Assembly (NCBI RefSeq): GCF_000263715.2
Contig: NZ_CM001514.1
Location: 4,963,674-5,027,673 of the forward strand
Origin: Pseudomonas synxantha BG33R
GTDB taxonomy: Bacteria; Pseudomonadota; Gammaproteobacteria; Pseudomonadales; Pseudomonadaceae
Direction of reading: 5' to 3'
DNA: 64,000 bases
Shown here: piece by piece, positions 22,958 through 30,965 of the stretch
Numbering within the stretch: position 1 is the stretch's first letter
How the letters are laid out: each line of letters begins with the position of its first letter
The notes under the pieces: generated by a model
What the model saw: only the letters and a program-made list of their open reading frames with translations
Told to the model about the DNA's origin: nothing
The model's database searches: none
Translations under genes and position numbers: made by a program

Positions 22958-24070
22958 GTGCATATCGCTGACATAACCATGTTCTACGCCCCGGCAAGCG
23001 GTGGCGTACGCACTTACCTCGATGCCAAGCATCGACGGCTGGCGCTCAAGCCCGGGATTCGCCATAGCCTGTTGATCCCCGGCGCGCACTTGAGCGAACA
23101 GGACGGGGTCTTCAAAGTACCGGCCCCTGCCCTGCCCTTTGGCAAGGGTTACCGCTTCCCCCTTCGCCTGGCGCCCTGGCGAAATGTCCTGCACGATTTA
23201 CAGCCCGATCTGATCGAGGTCGGCGATCCATACCTGACTGCCTGGGCCGCGCTGGATGCCCGGCGTCAGTTGGATGTGCCGGTCATCGGCTTCTACCACT
23301 CCGACCTGCCGCTGCTGGTGAGCAACCGCATGGGTCCCTGGTTTACTCCCAACGTTGAAGCCTATGTAAGCAAACTCTATGGGAATTTTGACCGGGTGCT
23401 CGCCCCCAGCCAGGTAATGGCCGACAAACTCAGTGGACTCGGGGTAAAAAACGTCTTCGTCCAACCTCTGGGGGTTGACCTGCACACCTTCACCCCGGAT
23501 ATGCGCGACCCCGGCCTGCGCGCCGAACTGGGGATTGGCCAGGATACACGGCTGCTGATCTTCGCCGGACGCGGTTCCAAGGAGAAGAACCTGCCGGTAC
23601 TGCTCAACTGCATGAAGCGCCTGGGCGAGGGCTACCACTTGTTGCTGGTGGGCTCCGGTATGCCAGCCAGCGTGCCGGACAATGTCACTGTGATAGATGG
23701 TTTCCGCCCCGCCCACCATGTTGCCCGCCTGATGGCCAGCGCCGACGCCTTGTTGCATGGTGGCGACCAGGAAACCTTCGGCCTGGTGATTCTGGAAGCC
23801 ATGGCCAGTGGCATCCCGGTCGTCGCCGTCGCGGCCGGGGCCTTTACCGAGATTGTCGATGAGCGCTGTGGCCTGCTGTGTGCCCCCAACGACCCCAAGG
23901 CGATGGCCGATTCGGTGCGCGAACTGTTCAGCACCGACAGCCGGCGTTTGGGCGCCCAGGCTCGGCGCCATGTCGAGCAGCATTACGCGTGGGACACGGT
24001 GGTCGACAGCCTGCTGGGGCATTACCACGCGGTGCTGGGCAGTCACAAGCCGATGCTCGCCCATGGCTGA
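22958..24070 (+). CDS. GT4-family glycosyltransferase
   Basis: A 370-residue GT-B glycosyltransferase of the GT4 type. The N-terminal domain has the acceptor-side glycine loop FYAPASGGVRTYLDAK; the C-terminal nucleotide-sugar domain has GVDLHTFTP, a FAGRGSKEKNLPVLL segment, and the E-x7-E motif ETFGLVILEAMASG. The start is taken as GTG at 22958 because GGAGGG lies 9 bases upstream; the in-frame ATG at 22949 directly abuts that site. It is the first gene of a coupled trio with a deacetylase-like protein (8-bp overlap) and a flippase-like membrane protein, suggesting a glycolipid or surface glycan. Donor and acceptor are unknown. Confidence 0.88.
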   Translation: MHIADITMFYAPASGGVRTYLDAKHRRLALKPGIRHSLLIPGAHLSEQDGVFKVPAPALPFGKGYRFPLRLAPWRNVLHDLQPDLIEVGDPYLTAWAALDARRQLDVPVIGFYHSDLPLLVSNRMGPWFTPNVEAYVSKLYGNFDRVLAPSQVMADKLSGLGVKNVFVQPLGVDLHTFTPDMRDPGLRAELGIGQDTRLLIFAGRGSKEKNLPVLLNCMKRLGEGYHLLLVGSGMPASVPDNVTVIDGFRPAHHVARLMASADALLHGGDQETFGLVILEAMASGIPVVAVAAGAFTEIVDERCGLLCAPNDPKAMADSVRELFSTDSRRLGAQARRHVEQHYAWDTVVDSLLGHYHAVLGSHKPMLAHG

Positions 24071-24806
24071 ACCTGCGCTGATGCTGGTGCTGCACGACGT
24101 GGCACCGAGCACCTGGGCCGACTACCGGCCCTTTGTCGAGGCCGTCGATGCCTTGGGCAACGTGCCCATCACCTGGCTGGTGGTGCCAGACTTCCATCAC
24201 CATGATGCCCTGGCAGCCCACCGCGATTTTCGCCAACTGCTCGACAGCCGCATCGCCAAGGGCGACGAACTCGCCTTGCACGGCTATTACCACTGCGACG
24301 ACCAACCTGCGCCGCGTTCGCCGAAAGAGTGGTTCATGCGGCGCATCTACACCCATGAAGGCGAGTTTTACCAGTTGTCCGAGGCCGAGGCGTTGCGGCG
24401 TCTTACTGCCGGCATCGAAATATTCCAGCGCAATGACTGGCCGTTGCACGGCTTTGTCGCCCCGGCCTGGTTGATGAGCGAAGGCACCCGCCAGGCGTTG
24501 CGCCAGTTACCGCTTTGCTACACCAGCGACCCGCAGCATCTTTATCGCCTGCCTGACTTCACCCCTATCGATGCCCCGGGTCTGGTCTGGAGCGCCCGCA
24601 GCGCCTGGCGCCGCAGGCTGTCCAAAGTGCTCAGCGACCGGCGCGAGCAGCGCTGGCGCGAGGCCCCGTTGATCCGATTGGGATTGCACCCGGTAGACAT
24701 GCGCCACGAGTTTTCCCGTGGTTATTGGCTGCAAACCCTGCAACGCCTGCTCAACGCGGGTCGTCGCCCCCACACCAAGGCCGCCTGGCTGAAGACGCAG
24801 TCATGA
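24063..24806 (+). CDS. Polysaccharide deacetylase-like protein (DUF2334-type)
   Basis: A 247-residue protein with the TIM-barrel-like layout of the NodB/DUF2334 carbohydrate deacetylases: LVLHDVAPSTW at the N terminus (HD pair), a VPDFHHHDA segment, ELALHGYYHCDD (the metal-binding HGxxH-type motif), HGFVAPAWLMS and a final LGLHPVDMRH. It probably removes an acetyl group from a sugar made by the upstream glycosyltransferase. The ATG at 24063 lies within the last codons of that gene (8-bp overlap). It overlaps the next gene by 4 bp (ATGA), so translation is coupled. No signal peptide, so it is predicted cytoplasmic. Confidence 0.85.
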   Translation: MAEPALMLVLHDVAPSTWADYRPFVEAVDALGNVPITWLVVPDFHHHDALAAHRDFRQLLDSRIAKGDELALHGYYHCDDQPAPRSPKEWFMRRIYTHEGEFYQLSEAEALRRLTAGIEIFQRNDWPLHGFVAPAWLMSEGTRQALRQLPLCYTSDPQHLYRLPDFTPIDAPGLVWSARSAWRRRLSKVLSDRREQRWREAPLIRLGLHPVDMRHEFSRGYWLQTLQRLLNAGRRPHTKAAWLKTQS

Positions 24807-25912
24807 GCCGACTGATCTGGCTGCTATTGGCTCTCTTGGTCGCGCTGTTGATACCCGTATGGCTGGGCGGCGGCGAAACGGTTGCGCGCCTGCGGCAGTT
24901 TCCCTTACCCCAACTAGTGGGGATGTTTGCCATGATTATCGGCTGCTGGCTGATCAACAGCCTGCGTCTGCGCCTGTTGCTGGGCGAGCAAGGCAGCCAA
25001 CTGGGACGGCTCAAAAGCCTGGGGGCAGTGATATCGACCGAGTTCGCCATGTGCGCCACGCCCGGCGGCAGCGGCGGACCGCTGACCCTGATGGCGTTGC
25101 TGGCGCGCAATGGCATAAGCCCTGCCCGCGCGAGCGCGGTATTCGCCATGGACCAGTTGAGCGATTTGCTGTTTTTTCTGTGCGCCTTGGCGGGAATCGT
25201 TTTGTATGCGCTGTTCCATAGCCTCAACCCGCGCCTGGAATGGTTGCTGGGGCTCAGTGCCATATCGATGATCGGCGGGATCATCAGTGGCTTGGCGGTG
25301 GTGCGTTTTCATCGTCGGCTGATTCGCCTGGCCGGCGCGATACTCAAGGCCATTAGGGTAAGGGCCCCCACGCGTCGGCGCTGGGCTCGCAGGTTGCTGC
25401 GTTTTCTCGCGGCGTTCACTGCCACGCTGAAATTACCCTGGCCCTTGTTACTCGGAGTGTTCGCGCTGACCAGCCTGCATTGGTTGCTGCGCTACAGCGT
25501 GTTGTACCTGGCGCTGCGCGGTTTGGGGGGTGATGTACAGTGGGCCTTGAGCTTCCTGATCCAAATGCTGTCCCTGACGGCGGGGCAGTTCAGTCTGCTG
25601 CCGGGCGGAGCGGGAGCGGCGGAGCTGACGTCGGCGGCCTTATTGGCCCCCATGGTCGGCAAGTCCACTGCGGCAGCGGCAATCCTGATCTGGCGGGCGG
25701 TCACCTATTACTTCTATCTGCTGGCCGGCGCCCCGGTCTTTGTGCTGATGGTCGGCAAGCCGCTGCTCAAGCGTCTTTTACAGGGCCGACAGGCGGCTCG
25801 TCCTGCGCCTGCAGCTGTTCCCACAAACGGGCCGCATCGGGAAACTCAGTACCATCCTCGGCGCCCAGCGCCTGCGGGTCGTAGCGACTCAGACAACCCT
25901 CGCCCACCGTAG
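24803..25912 (+). CDS. Flippase-like / lysylphosphatidylglycerol synthase TM-domain protein (UPF0104)
   Basis: A 369-residue integral membrane protein with about eight hydrophobic segments. It resembles the transmembrane (flippase) half of MprF and archaeal AglD, family UPF0104. Recognisable parts are ATPGGSGGPLTLMALLARNG, FAMDQLSDLLFFLCALAG and LTAGQFSLLPGGAGAAELTSAALL. It lacks the C-terminal aminoacyl-transferase domain, so it is expected to translocate lipid rather than aminoacylate it. It starts in an ATGA overlap with the deacetylase-like gene. The last 40 residues are proline- and arginine-rich, unlike the family, and lie opposite a small antisense gene. Confidence 0.86.
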   Translation: MSRLIWLLLALLVALLIPVWLGGGETVARLRQFPLPQLVGMFAMIIGCWLINSLRLRLLLGEQGSQLGRLKSLGAVISTEFAMCATPGGSGGPLTLMALLARNGISPARASAVFAMDQLSDLLFFLCALAGIVLYALFHSLNPRLEWLLGLSAISMIGGIISGLAVVRFHRRLIRLAGAILKAIRVRAPTRRRWARRLLRFLAAFTATLKLPWPLLLGVFALTSLHWLLRYSVLYLALRGLGGDVQWALSFLIQMLSLTAGQFSLLPGGAGAAELTSAALLAPMVGKSTAAAAILIWRAVTYYFYLLAGAPVFVLMVGKPLLKRLLQGRQAARPAPAAVPTNGPHRETQYHPRRPAPAGRSDSDNPRPP

Positions 25913-25952
25913 CGGGCGCCCTGGAGGTGGCTTTATCGAGTGGATCGGTCAT
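25767..25952 (-). CDS. Small hypothetical protein, antisense to the flippase-like gene end
   Basis: A 61-residue acidic protein (MTDPLDKATSRAPATVGEGC...). I do not recognise a family. Support for coding is an unusually good ribosome site, AAGGAGG five bases before the ATG, and a purU terminator upstream that separates it from that gene. It overlaps 146 bp of the convergent flippase-like gene, whose tail there is non-conserved in composition. Codons read naturally in this frame (PDAARLWEQLQAQDEPPVG). It is probably a real small gene, but this rests on the ribosome site and composition only. Confidence 0.6.
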   Translation of the reverse strand: MTDPLDKATSRAPATVGEGCLSRYDPQALGAEDGTEFPDAARLWEQLQAQDEPPVGPVKDA

Positions 25953-25976
25953 AGATGCCTCCTTGATAGCAGGAAT

Positions 25977-26010
25977 AAAAAAGGGCCTGAGGAGTTTTAC
26001 TCCCAGGCCC
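25977..26010 (-). terminator. Terminator after purU
   Basis: On the minus strand, a GGGCCTG(G)GAG / CTCC(T)CAGGCCC stem with a short loop followed by TTTTTTATT. It lies 27 bp past the purU stop. Confidence 0.85.
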
Positions 26011-26036
26011 CTGCTTATTCAACCAAACCCGAACGA

Positions 26037-26885
26037 TCAGAACACCACGGTCTTGTTGCCGTGTACCAATACCCGATCTTCCAAGTGGTAACGCAGGCCA
26101 CGCGCCAGCACCATCTTCTCGACGTCCCGGCCAAACCGCACCATGTCTTCGATGCTGTCACTGTGGCTGACACGCACCACGTCCTGTTCGATGATCGGGC
26201 CGGCGTCCAGCTCTTCGGTGACGTAGTGGCACGTCGCGCCAATCAATTTCACGCCGCGCAGGGAAGCCTGGTGATACGGCTTGGCCCCAACAAACGATGG
26301 CAAGAAACTGTGATGGATATTGATCACCTTGCCGGCGTATTCGCGGCACAGTTCAGGTGGCAGGATCTGCATATAGCGCGCCAGCACCACCACATCCGCT
26401 TCGTGCTGCTTGACCAGGCGCGACACCTCGGCGAATGCCGGCTCCTTGTCCTGCGGGTTGACCGGTACGTGGTAGTACGGGATGCCATGCCACTCGACCA
26501 TGCTGCGCAGGTCGTCATGGTTGGAGATCACGCAGGCGATCTCGCAGTCCAGCTCGTCGCTGTGCCAACGGTGCAGCAGATCTGCCAGGCAGTGGGATTC
26601 GCGGCTGGCCATCAGCACCACGCGTTTTTTCTGTTCCGTGTCGGTGATGTGCCAGGTCATCGAAAACTCTTCAGCGATGGGCGCAAACGCCTCGCGGAAA
26701 GCTTCCAGGCCAAAGGGCAGCGTATCGGCACGAATTTCGTGACGCATGAAAAACCAACCGCTGAGATCGTCCGAGTGATGGCTCGCCTCGGTGATCCAAC
26801 CATTGTGGGAAGCCAGAAAGTTACTGACCTTGGCAACGATGCCAACCCGGTCCGGGCAAGCAATCACCAGCCGAAAAGTGCGCAT
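26037..26885 (-). CDS. purU: Formyltetrahydrofolate deformylase
   Basis: A 282-residue PurU, which hydrolyses 10-formyl-THF to THF and formate and balances one-carbon pools. An ACT domain occupies residues 1-85 (RLVIACPDRVGIVAKVSNFL), followed by a formyltransferase fold with YMQILPP, the INIHHSFLPSFVGAKPYHQA catalytic stretch (Asn, His) and GATCHYVTEELDAGPIIEQD with the catalytic Asp. The length matches the family. It is a single gene ended by a strong terminator. Confidence 0.97.
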   Translation of the reverse strand: MRTFRLVIACPDRVGIVAKVSNFLASHNGWITEASHHSDDLSGWFFMRHEIRADTLPFGLEAFREAFAPIAEEFSMTWHITDTEQKKRVVLMASRESHCLADLLHRWHSDELDCEIACVISNHDDLRSMVEWHGIPYYHVPVNPQDKEPAFAEVSRLVKQHEADVVVLARYMQILPPELCREYAGKVINIHHSFLPSFVGAKPYHQASLRGVKLIGATCHYVTEELDAGPIIEQDVVRVSHSDSIEDMVRFGRDVEKMVLARGLRYHLEDRVLVHGNKTVVF

Positions 26886-27235
26886 TAGGGGGAAACTCCA
26901 GAACTTCGCAAAGGCCGCTATTCTAGCGATTGCGCAGAAAAACTGCAGTATTCCTTGCGCCTTATTCTGCAGCCGCCTGGTGGCAACAGCCCTTAATAGC
27001 GTAAGGCTTTACCATCGCTATATGACCGTACAACGGTACGCCCAGACAGTTAGCGAAAAATTAAGGTATTTATCTTTCGACGTAACGGCTGCCAATTAAC
27101 ACTTTTGCATCGCTTTGCCACAAACATTCAATCTGCTTCACATAAATATCTTCTTAAATGTTTACTTGGTGAAATTGCCTGACTATTATTAGGCCACTCA
27201 CCCTGTCAATCAGCGTTCTACATAAGGTAGTCCAC
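26886..27235. other. 350-bp AT-rich region upstream of mvaT
   Basis: Divergent promoter region between purU and mvaT. It is clearly AT-richer than the flanking genes, particularly from 27030 to 27190, which suits a self-regulated nucleoid protein that binds AT-rich DNA. No gene is visible. The best promoter is listed separately. Confidence 0.5.
27161..27189 (+). promoter_or_regulatory. Predicted sigma-70 promoter of mvaT
   Basis: TTTACT (27161-27166), a 17-bp spacer and TATTAT (27184-27189). The -10 matches consensus at five of six positions. Predicted transcription start is near 27197, leaving a leader of about 40 bases. Confidence 0.5.
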
Positions 27236-27610
27236 ATGTCCCTGATCAACGAATACCGCGCCACCGAAGAAGCAATCAAAGAGCTGCAAGCCCGTTTGAA
27301 GAACCTGTCCCAAGACGACAAGCTGCAAACCGAGCTGGAATTCGAAGGCAAACTGCGCACCCTGATGGGTGAATACTCCAAATCCCTGCGTGACATCATC
27401 GCGCTGCTGGATCCAGAATCGAAAGTTAAAGCGCCGCGCGGCGCTGTAAAAACTACTGGCACCAAGCGTGCTCGCAAAGTCAAGCAATACAAAAACCCGC
27501 ACAACGGCGAAGTGATTGAAACCAAAGGTGGCAACCACAAAACTCTGAAAGAGTGGAAAGCCAAGTGGGGCGGTGACGTAGTTGAAGGTTGGGCGACTCT
27601 GCTGGGCTAA
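27236..27610 (+). CDS. mvaT: MvaT, H-NS-like xenogeneic silencer
   Basis: A 124-residue MvaT/MvaU family nucleoid protein, the Pseudomonas functional equivalent of H-NS, which silences AT-rich acquired DNA and affects virulence and attachment genes. Residues 1-60 form the coiled-coil oligomerisation region (MSLINEYRATEEAIKELQAR). Residues 80-124 are the DNA-binding domain with the AT-pincer segment KGGNHKTLKEWKAKWG. The protein is essentially the canonical family sequence. It is a single gene with its own promoter and a terminator shared with sbcB. Confidence 0.98.
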   Translation: MSLINEYRATEEAIKELQARLKNLSQDDKLQTELEFEGKLRTLMGEYSKSLRDIIALLDPESKVKAPRGAVKTTGTKRARKVKQYKNPHNGEVIETKGGNHKTLKEWKAKWGGDVVEGWATLLG

Positions 27611-27644
27611 GCCTGGTCGGACGTTCACCCGATACGCTACACAT

Positions 27645-27670
27645 TAAAAACGCCAGCTTGCTGGCGTTTT
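27645..27670. terminator. Bidirectional terminator between mvaT and sbcB
   Basis: An 11-bp perfect stem, AAAAACGCCAG / CTGGCGTTTTT, with a CTTG loop. A/T runs on both sides serve both convergent genes. Confidence 0.9.
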
Positions 27671-27700
27671 TTATTGTCTGAATACTCAGCAATTACCAGC

Positions 27701-29128
27701 CTACAGGCTCAGGCGGGCCGCTAAAGAATCGGCATACTCCTGCCATTGATCCAGCACCTGGCACTGAAATGAGGTGGCACTAAGCGCCAACTCCTCGCGC
27801 GCCTGCTTAAATGCCATCAGGGTATTCGGTGCTCCCCACTGCGGATCTGACAAACGTTGCTGACAGAAAAGTCTCCAGCGTTGTTGCTCCTCTGTATTCA
27901 AGGTTTCAGGGAAGTTACGTGCACGATAGCGAAATAATAATTCCGGCAAACGATGATCATCGAACGGCCACGATTGATGTGCTAATTGAGCGGGCTCTGC
28001 CATGCGAACTTGTTCACATAACCGGCGATCCCGATCGCCAATAAAGCCATCGTAGAGCTGCTGCTCCGGGTCTGCATTCGAGGCAAAGTCCTCCTCGGCA
28101 TAAATGGCCGCCAACTTGTCGCGCCAAACTTCCTGTGCGTCAGTTAGCCGCAGCGCCCGCGCCTGATAGGTGCTCATATCCAATTGCAGACGCTCGCGAT
28201 CTTGCGCACGCAACACCTTCAACGGTGCTACCACCGGGCAGCGGTTGATATGCAACAACTTGAGGGGCACCGGCAGTTCACCGTCCGCCAACTCATCACG
28301 GCGCGTATAGAGGCGCTCGCGCAAGGTCTGTGCATCCAGCTCCAGCAACCCCTGTGGGTCGAGCCCAAGGTCGCAGACAATCAACGCATTGCGGTTGCGC
28401 GGGTGCCAGGCCAGGGGCAAGACCACGCCCAGGTAATGGCGCTCGGCGGAAAAACGCCCGGAGATATGCACCATCGGTTGCAACAACCGCACCTCATCCA
28501 TAACTCGCTGCTTGCTGCGCAGTTGAAATAACCACTCGTACAACCTGGGCTGCTTTTGCCGAACCAATCGCGCCAGGGCGATGGTTGCACGCACATCAGA
28601 TAACGCATCGTGTGCCTGACCATGGTCGATACCATTGGCGTGGGTCAGCCGCTCCAGCTTGAGCGTCACGCGCCCGTCCTGCTCAGGCCAGATAATGCCC
28701 TCCGGCCGCAGCGCATAGGCAGTGCGCATCACGTCGATCAAATCCCAACGGCTGTTACCGCCCTGCCACTCGCGCGCGTAAGGGTCGAAAAAATTGCGGT
28801 ACAGACTGTAGCGCGTCATTTCATCGTCAAACCGCAGCGTGTTGTAACCGGCGCCGCAGGTGCCTGGCGCGGCCAGCTCGGCGTGCACCCGGGTCATGAA
28901 GTCGGCTTCGGCAAGGCCCTTCTGTGCCAGGACGCCTGGCGTGATCCCGGTGATCGCGCACGCAGCCGGATGGGGCAGAATATCGTCGCCGGGCTGACAA
29001 TAAAGATTGATCGGCTCGCCGACCTCGTTGAGTTCGAGATCGGTGCGAATACCGGCAACCTGGAGCGGGCGATCGTTGCGCGGGTTGATGCCGGTGGTTT
29101 CATAGTCGTACCAGAAAATCGAGGTCAC
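27701..29128 (-). CDS. sbcB: Exodeoxyribonuclease I
   Basis: A 475-residue ExoI, a 3'-5' single-strand DNA exonuclease used in recombination and mismatch repair. The DEDDh exonuclease motifs are FWYDYETTGINP (Exo I), GYNTLRFDDEMTRY (Exo II) and HDALSDVRATIALARL (Exo III). The SH3-like and C-terminal helical regions that bind SSB follow. The start is GTG at 29128 with AGGA 8 bases before it. It is convergent with mvaT. Confidence 0.96.
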   Translation of the reverse strand: MTSIFWYDYETTGINPRNDRPLQVAGIRTDLELNEVGEPINLYCQPGDDILPHPAACAITGITPGVLAQKGLAEADFMTRVHAELAAPGTCGAGYNTLRFDDEMTRYSLYRNFFDPYAREWQGGNSRWDLIDVMRTAYALRPEGIIWPEQDGRVTLKLERLTHANGIDHGQAHDALSDVRATIALARLVRQKQPRLYEWLFQLRSKQRVMDEVRLLQPMVHISGRFSAERHYLGVVLPLAWHPRNRNALIVCDLGLDPQGLLELDAQTLRERLYTRRDELADGELPVPLKLLHINRCPVVAPLKVLRAQDRERLQLDMSTYQARALRLTDAQEVWRDKLAAIYAEEDFASNADPEQQLYDGFIGDRDRRLCEQVRMAEPAQLAHQSWPFDDHRLPELLFRYRARNFPETLNTEEQQRWRLFCQQRLSDPQWGAPNTLMAFKQAREELALSATSFQCQVLDQWQEYADSLAARLSL

Positions 29129-29295
29129 GGGCTATTCCTGTGCTGAAGACCGACAAAGTCTAGGCGCTGCAAGGTGTCTGGGGCCAGCGATACCTTTACT
29201 GTATAAATATCCAGTAAAACCTTGAATGGTTGCTTCCAGCGTCGACACTGCTAGCATCCGTGTCTCCTAACCGCTTTGCACTGCCAGGGATCGCA

Positions 29296-29988
29296 ATGCC
29301 GCCAGCTCCTTTGGATACCCATTACCAAATCGAGACCCCGGAGGGGATCGACCTGCCCTTGCGCCCTGCCGGCCTGCCATCCCGGGCATTGGCCTTTGCA
29401 TTCGACCTGGGTGTGCGTGGCATCATCATGGGCATCCTGCTGGTGCCCCTGGCGCTGCTGGGCAATATTGGCCTCGGGCTGGGGTCGCTTCTGCTGTTCC
29501 TGGTGAGCTGGTGGTACATGGTGCTGTTTGAAGTGCTCAACCAGGGCTGCTCGCCGGGCAAGCAGGTCATGGGCCTGCGAGTGGTGCAGGATGACGGCAC
29601 CCCGATTGGCTGGTCGGCGTCGCTGATCCGCAACCTGCTGCGCTTTGTCGACATGCTGCCTTTTGGTTACTTCCTCGGTGCGATCAGCTGCCTGCAACAC
29701 CCGCACTTCAAGCGTCTGGGCGATCTGGCCGCCGGTACACTGGTGGTCTACCGCGAACTACCGCTGGTGCGCCCGCGTATCCCTCAAGCCGCCGCGCTGC
29801 GGCTGCCCTTTGCACTGGAGTTGAGCGAACAGCGGGCCATCCTCGGTTTTGCCGAGCGCCAGGCCGAGCTGTCTGCCGAACGCGTGCATGAACTGGCGGC
29901 GATCCTCGCCACGCCCCTGCAAGTGCCTCCGGCACGCGCCGTGGAGCAACTCAACGGTGTGGCCCGTGGCTTATTGGGGCCGACATGA
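29296..29988 (+). CDS. RDD family membrane protein
   Basis: A 230-residue protein with an RDD domain (about residues 20-155): RALAFAFDLGVRG opens the first hydrophobic helix, NQGCSPGKQVMGLRVVQDDGTP follows helix 2, and FKRLGDLAAGTLVVYR closes the domain. The last 70 residues are cytoplasmic. The start at 29296 has AGGGA upstream. It is the first gene of a six-gene operon and overlaps the SpoIIM-like gene by 4 bp. The RDD family's transport role is mostly undefined. Confidence 0.9.
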   Translation: MPPAPLDTHYQIETPEGIDLPLRPAGLPSRALAFAFDLGVRGIIMGILLVPLALLGNIGLGLGSLLLFLVSWWYMVLFEVLNQGCSPGKQVMGLRVVQDDGTPIGWSASLIRNLLRFVDMLPFGYFLGAISCLQHPHFKRLGDLAAGTLVVYRELPLVRPRIPQAAALRLPFALELSEQRAILGFAERQAELSAERVHELAAILATPLQVPPARAVEQLNGVARGLLGPT

Positions 29989-30965
29989 AGCAGAGTCTTT
30001 TTGAAAGCCGCCACCAGCAGCAATGGCAAACCTTCGCGCAACAACTTGAGCAGTTGGAGCAAGGCAAAGCCAAGGCTGGCGGAGTGGCTGACTTCCCTCA
30101 CCAGTATCGACGCCTGTGCCAACACCTGGCCCTGGCCCAACAGCGTGGCTACAGCAGCTACCTGGTAGACCGGCTGCAGCAACTGGCGCTGCGCGGCCAT
30201 CAACAGTTGTATCGCCATCGCAGCCAACTGGCGGCCAAGATGCTGGCGTTCCTGCTCGCCGATTTCCCATGCCTGGTACGTGAACAGTGGCGCTTCGTAC
30301 TGATCTCCGGTCTGCTGTTCTTCGGCAGCCTGGTGGGCATTGCACTGCTGGTCTACCTGTTCCCCGACCTTATCTACAGCATCGTCAGCGCCCAACAGGT
30401 GGCCGAGATGCAGGGCATGTACGACCCCGCCGCCAGTCGTCTGGGGCGCGCCGCCGAGCGTGCAGCCAGCGAGGACTGGATGATGTTTGGCTATTACGTG
30501 ATGCACAACATCGGCATCGCCTTCCAGACGTTTGCCGCCGGCCTGTTGTTTGGCCTGGGCAGCGTGTTCTTCCTGATTTTCAACGGTTTGGTCATCGGCG
30601 CGGTCTCAGGGCACCTGACCGACATTGGCTATGGTCAAACCTTCTGGTCATTCGTCATCGGTCATGGCGCATTCGAATTGAGCGCCATTGCGCTGGCCGG
30701 TGCCGCGGGTTTGCAATTGGGTTGGTCACTGATCGCTCCCGGGCGGCTGGCACGCAGCGAGGCCTTGCGCCTGGCAGCCCACAAAAGTGTGCGGATACTT
30801 TGCGGCGTCATGGTGTTTCTGCTGATCGCGGCGTTCATCGAAGCCTATTGGTCCTCCACCACCCACATCGAGCCCTGGCTCAAATACCTGGTAGGCACCG
30901 CGCTCTGGCTGCTGGTGGCCGTTTACCTGATCTTCGCCGGACGGAATCGCCATGCGCCTGACTGA
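29985..30965 (+). CDS. SpoIIM-family (stage II sporulation protein M-like) membrane protein
   Basis: A 326-residue membrane protein of the SpoIIM/DUF95 family. The N-terminal 90 residues are a soluble Gln-rich helical region (FAQQLEQLEQGKAKAGGVAD). About five hydrophobic helices follow, with MFGYYVMHNIGIAFQTFAAG and NGLVIGAVSGHLTDIGYG as the family's signature stretch. In sporulators SpoIIM belongs to the peptidoglycan-remodelling engulfment complex; here the organism does not sporulate, so a link with envelope assembly is inferred only. It starts in an ATGA overlap with the RDD gene and overlaps the next frame by 14 bp. Confidence 0.9.
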   Translation: MKQSLFESRHQQQWQTFAQQLEQLEQGKAKAGGVADFPHQYRRLCQHLALAQQRGYSSYLVDRLQQLALRGHQQLYRHRSQLAAKMLAFLLADFPCLVREQWRFVLISGLLFFGSLVGIALLVYLFPDLIYSIVSAQQVAEMQGMYDPAASRLGRAAERAASEDWMMFGYYVMHNIGIAFQTFAAGLLFGLGSVFFLIFNGLVIGAVSGHLTDIGYGQTFWSFVIGHGAFELSAIALAGAAGLQLGWSLIAPGRLARSEALRLAAHKSVRILCGVMVFLLIAAFIEAYWSSTTHIEPWLKYLVGTALWLLVAVYLIFAGRNRHAPD

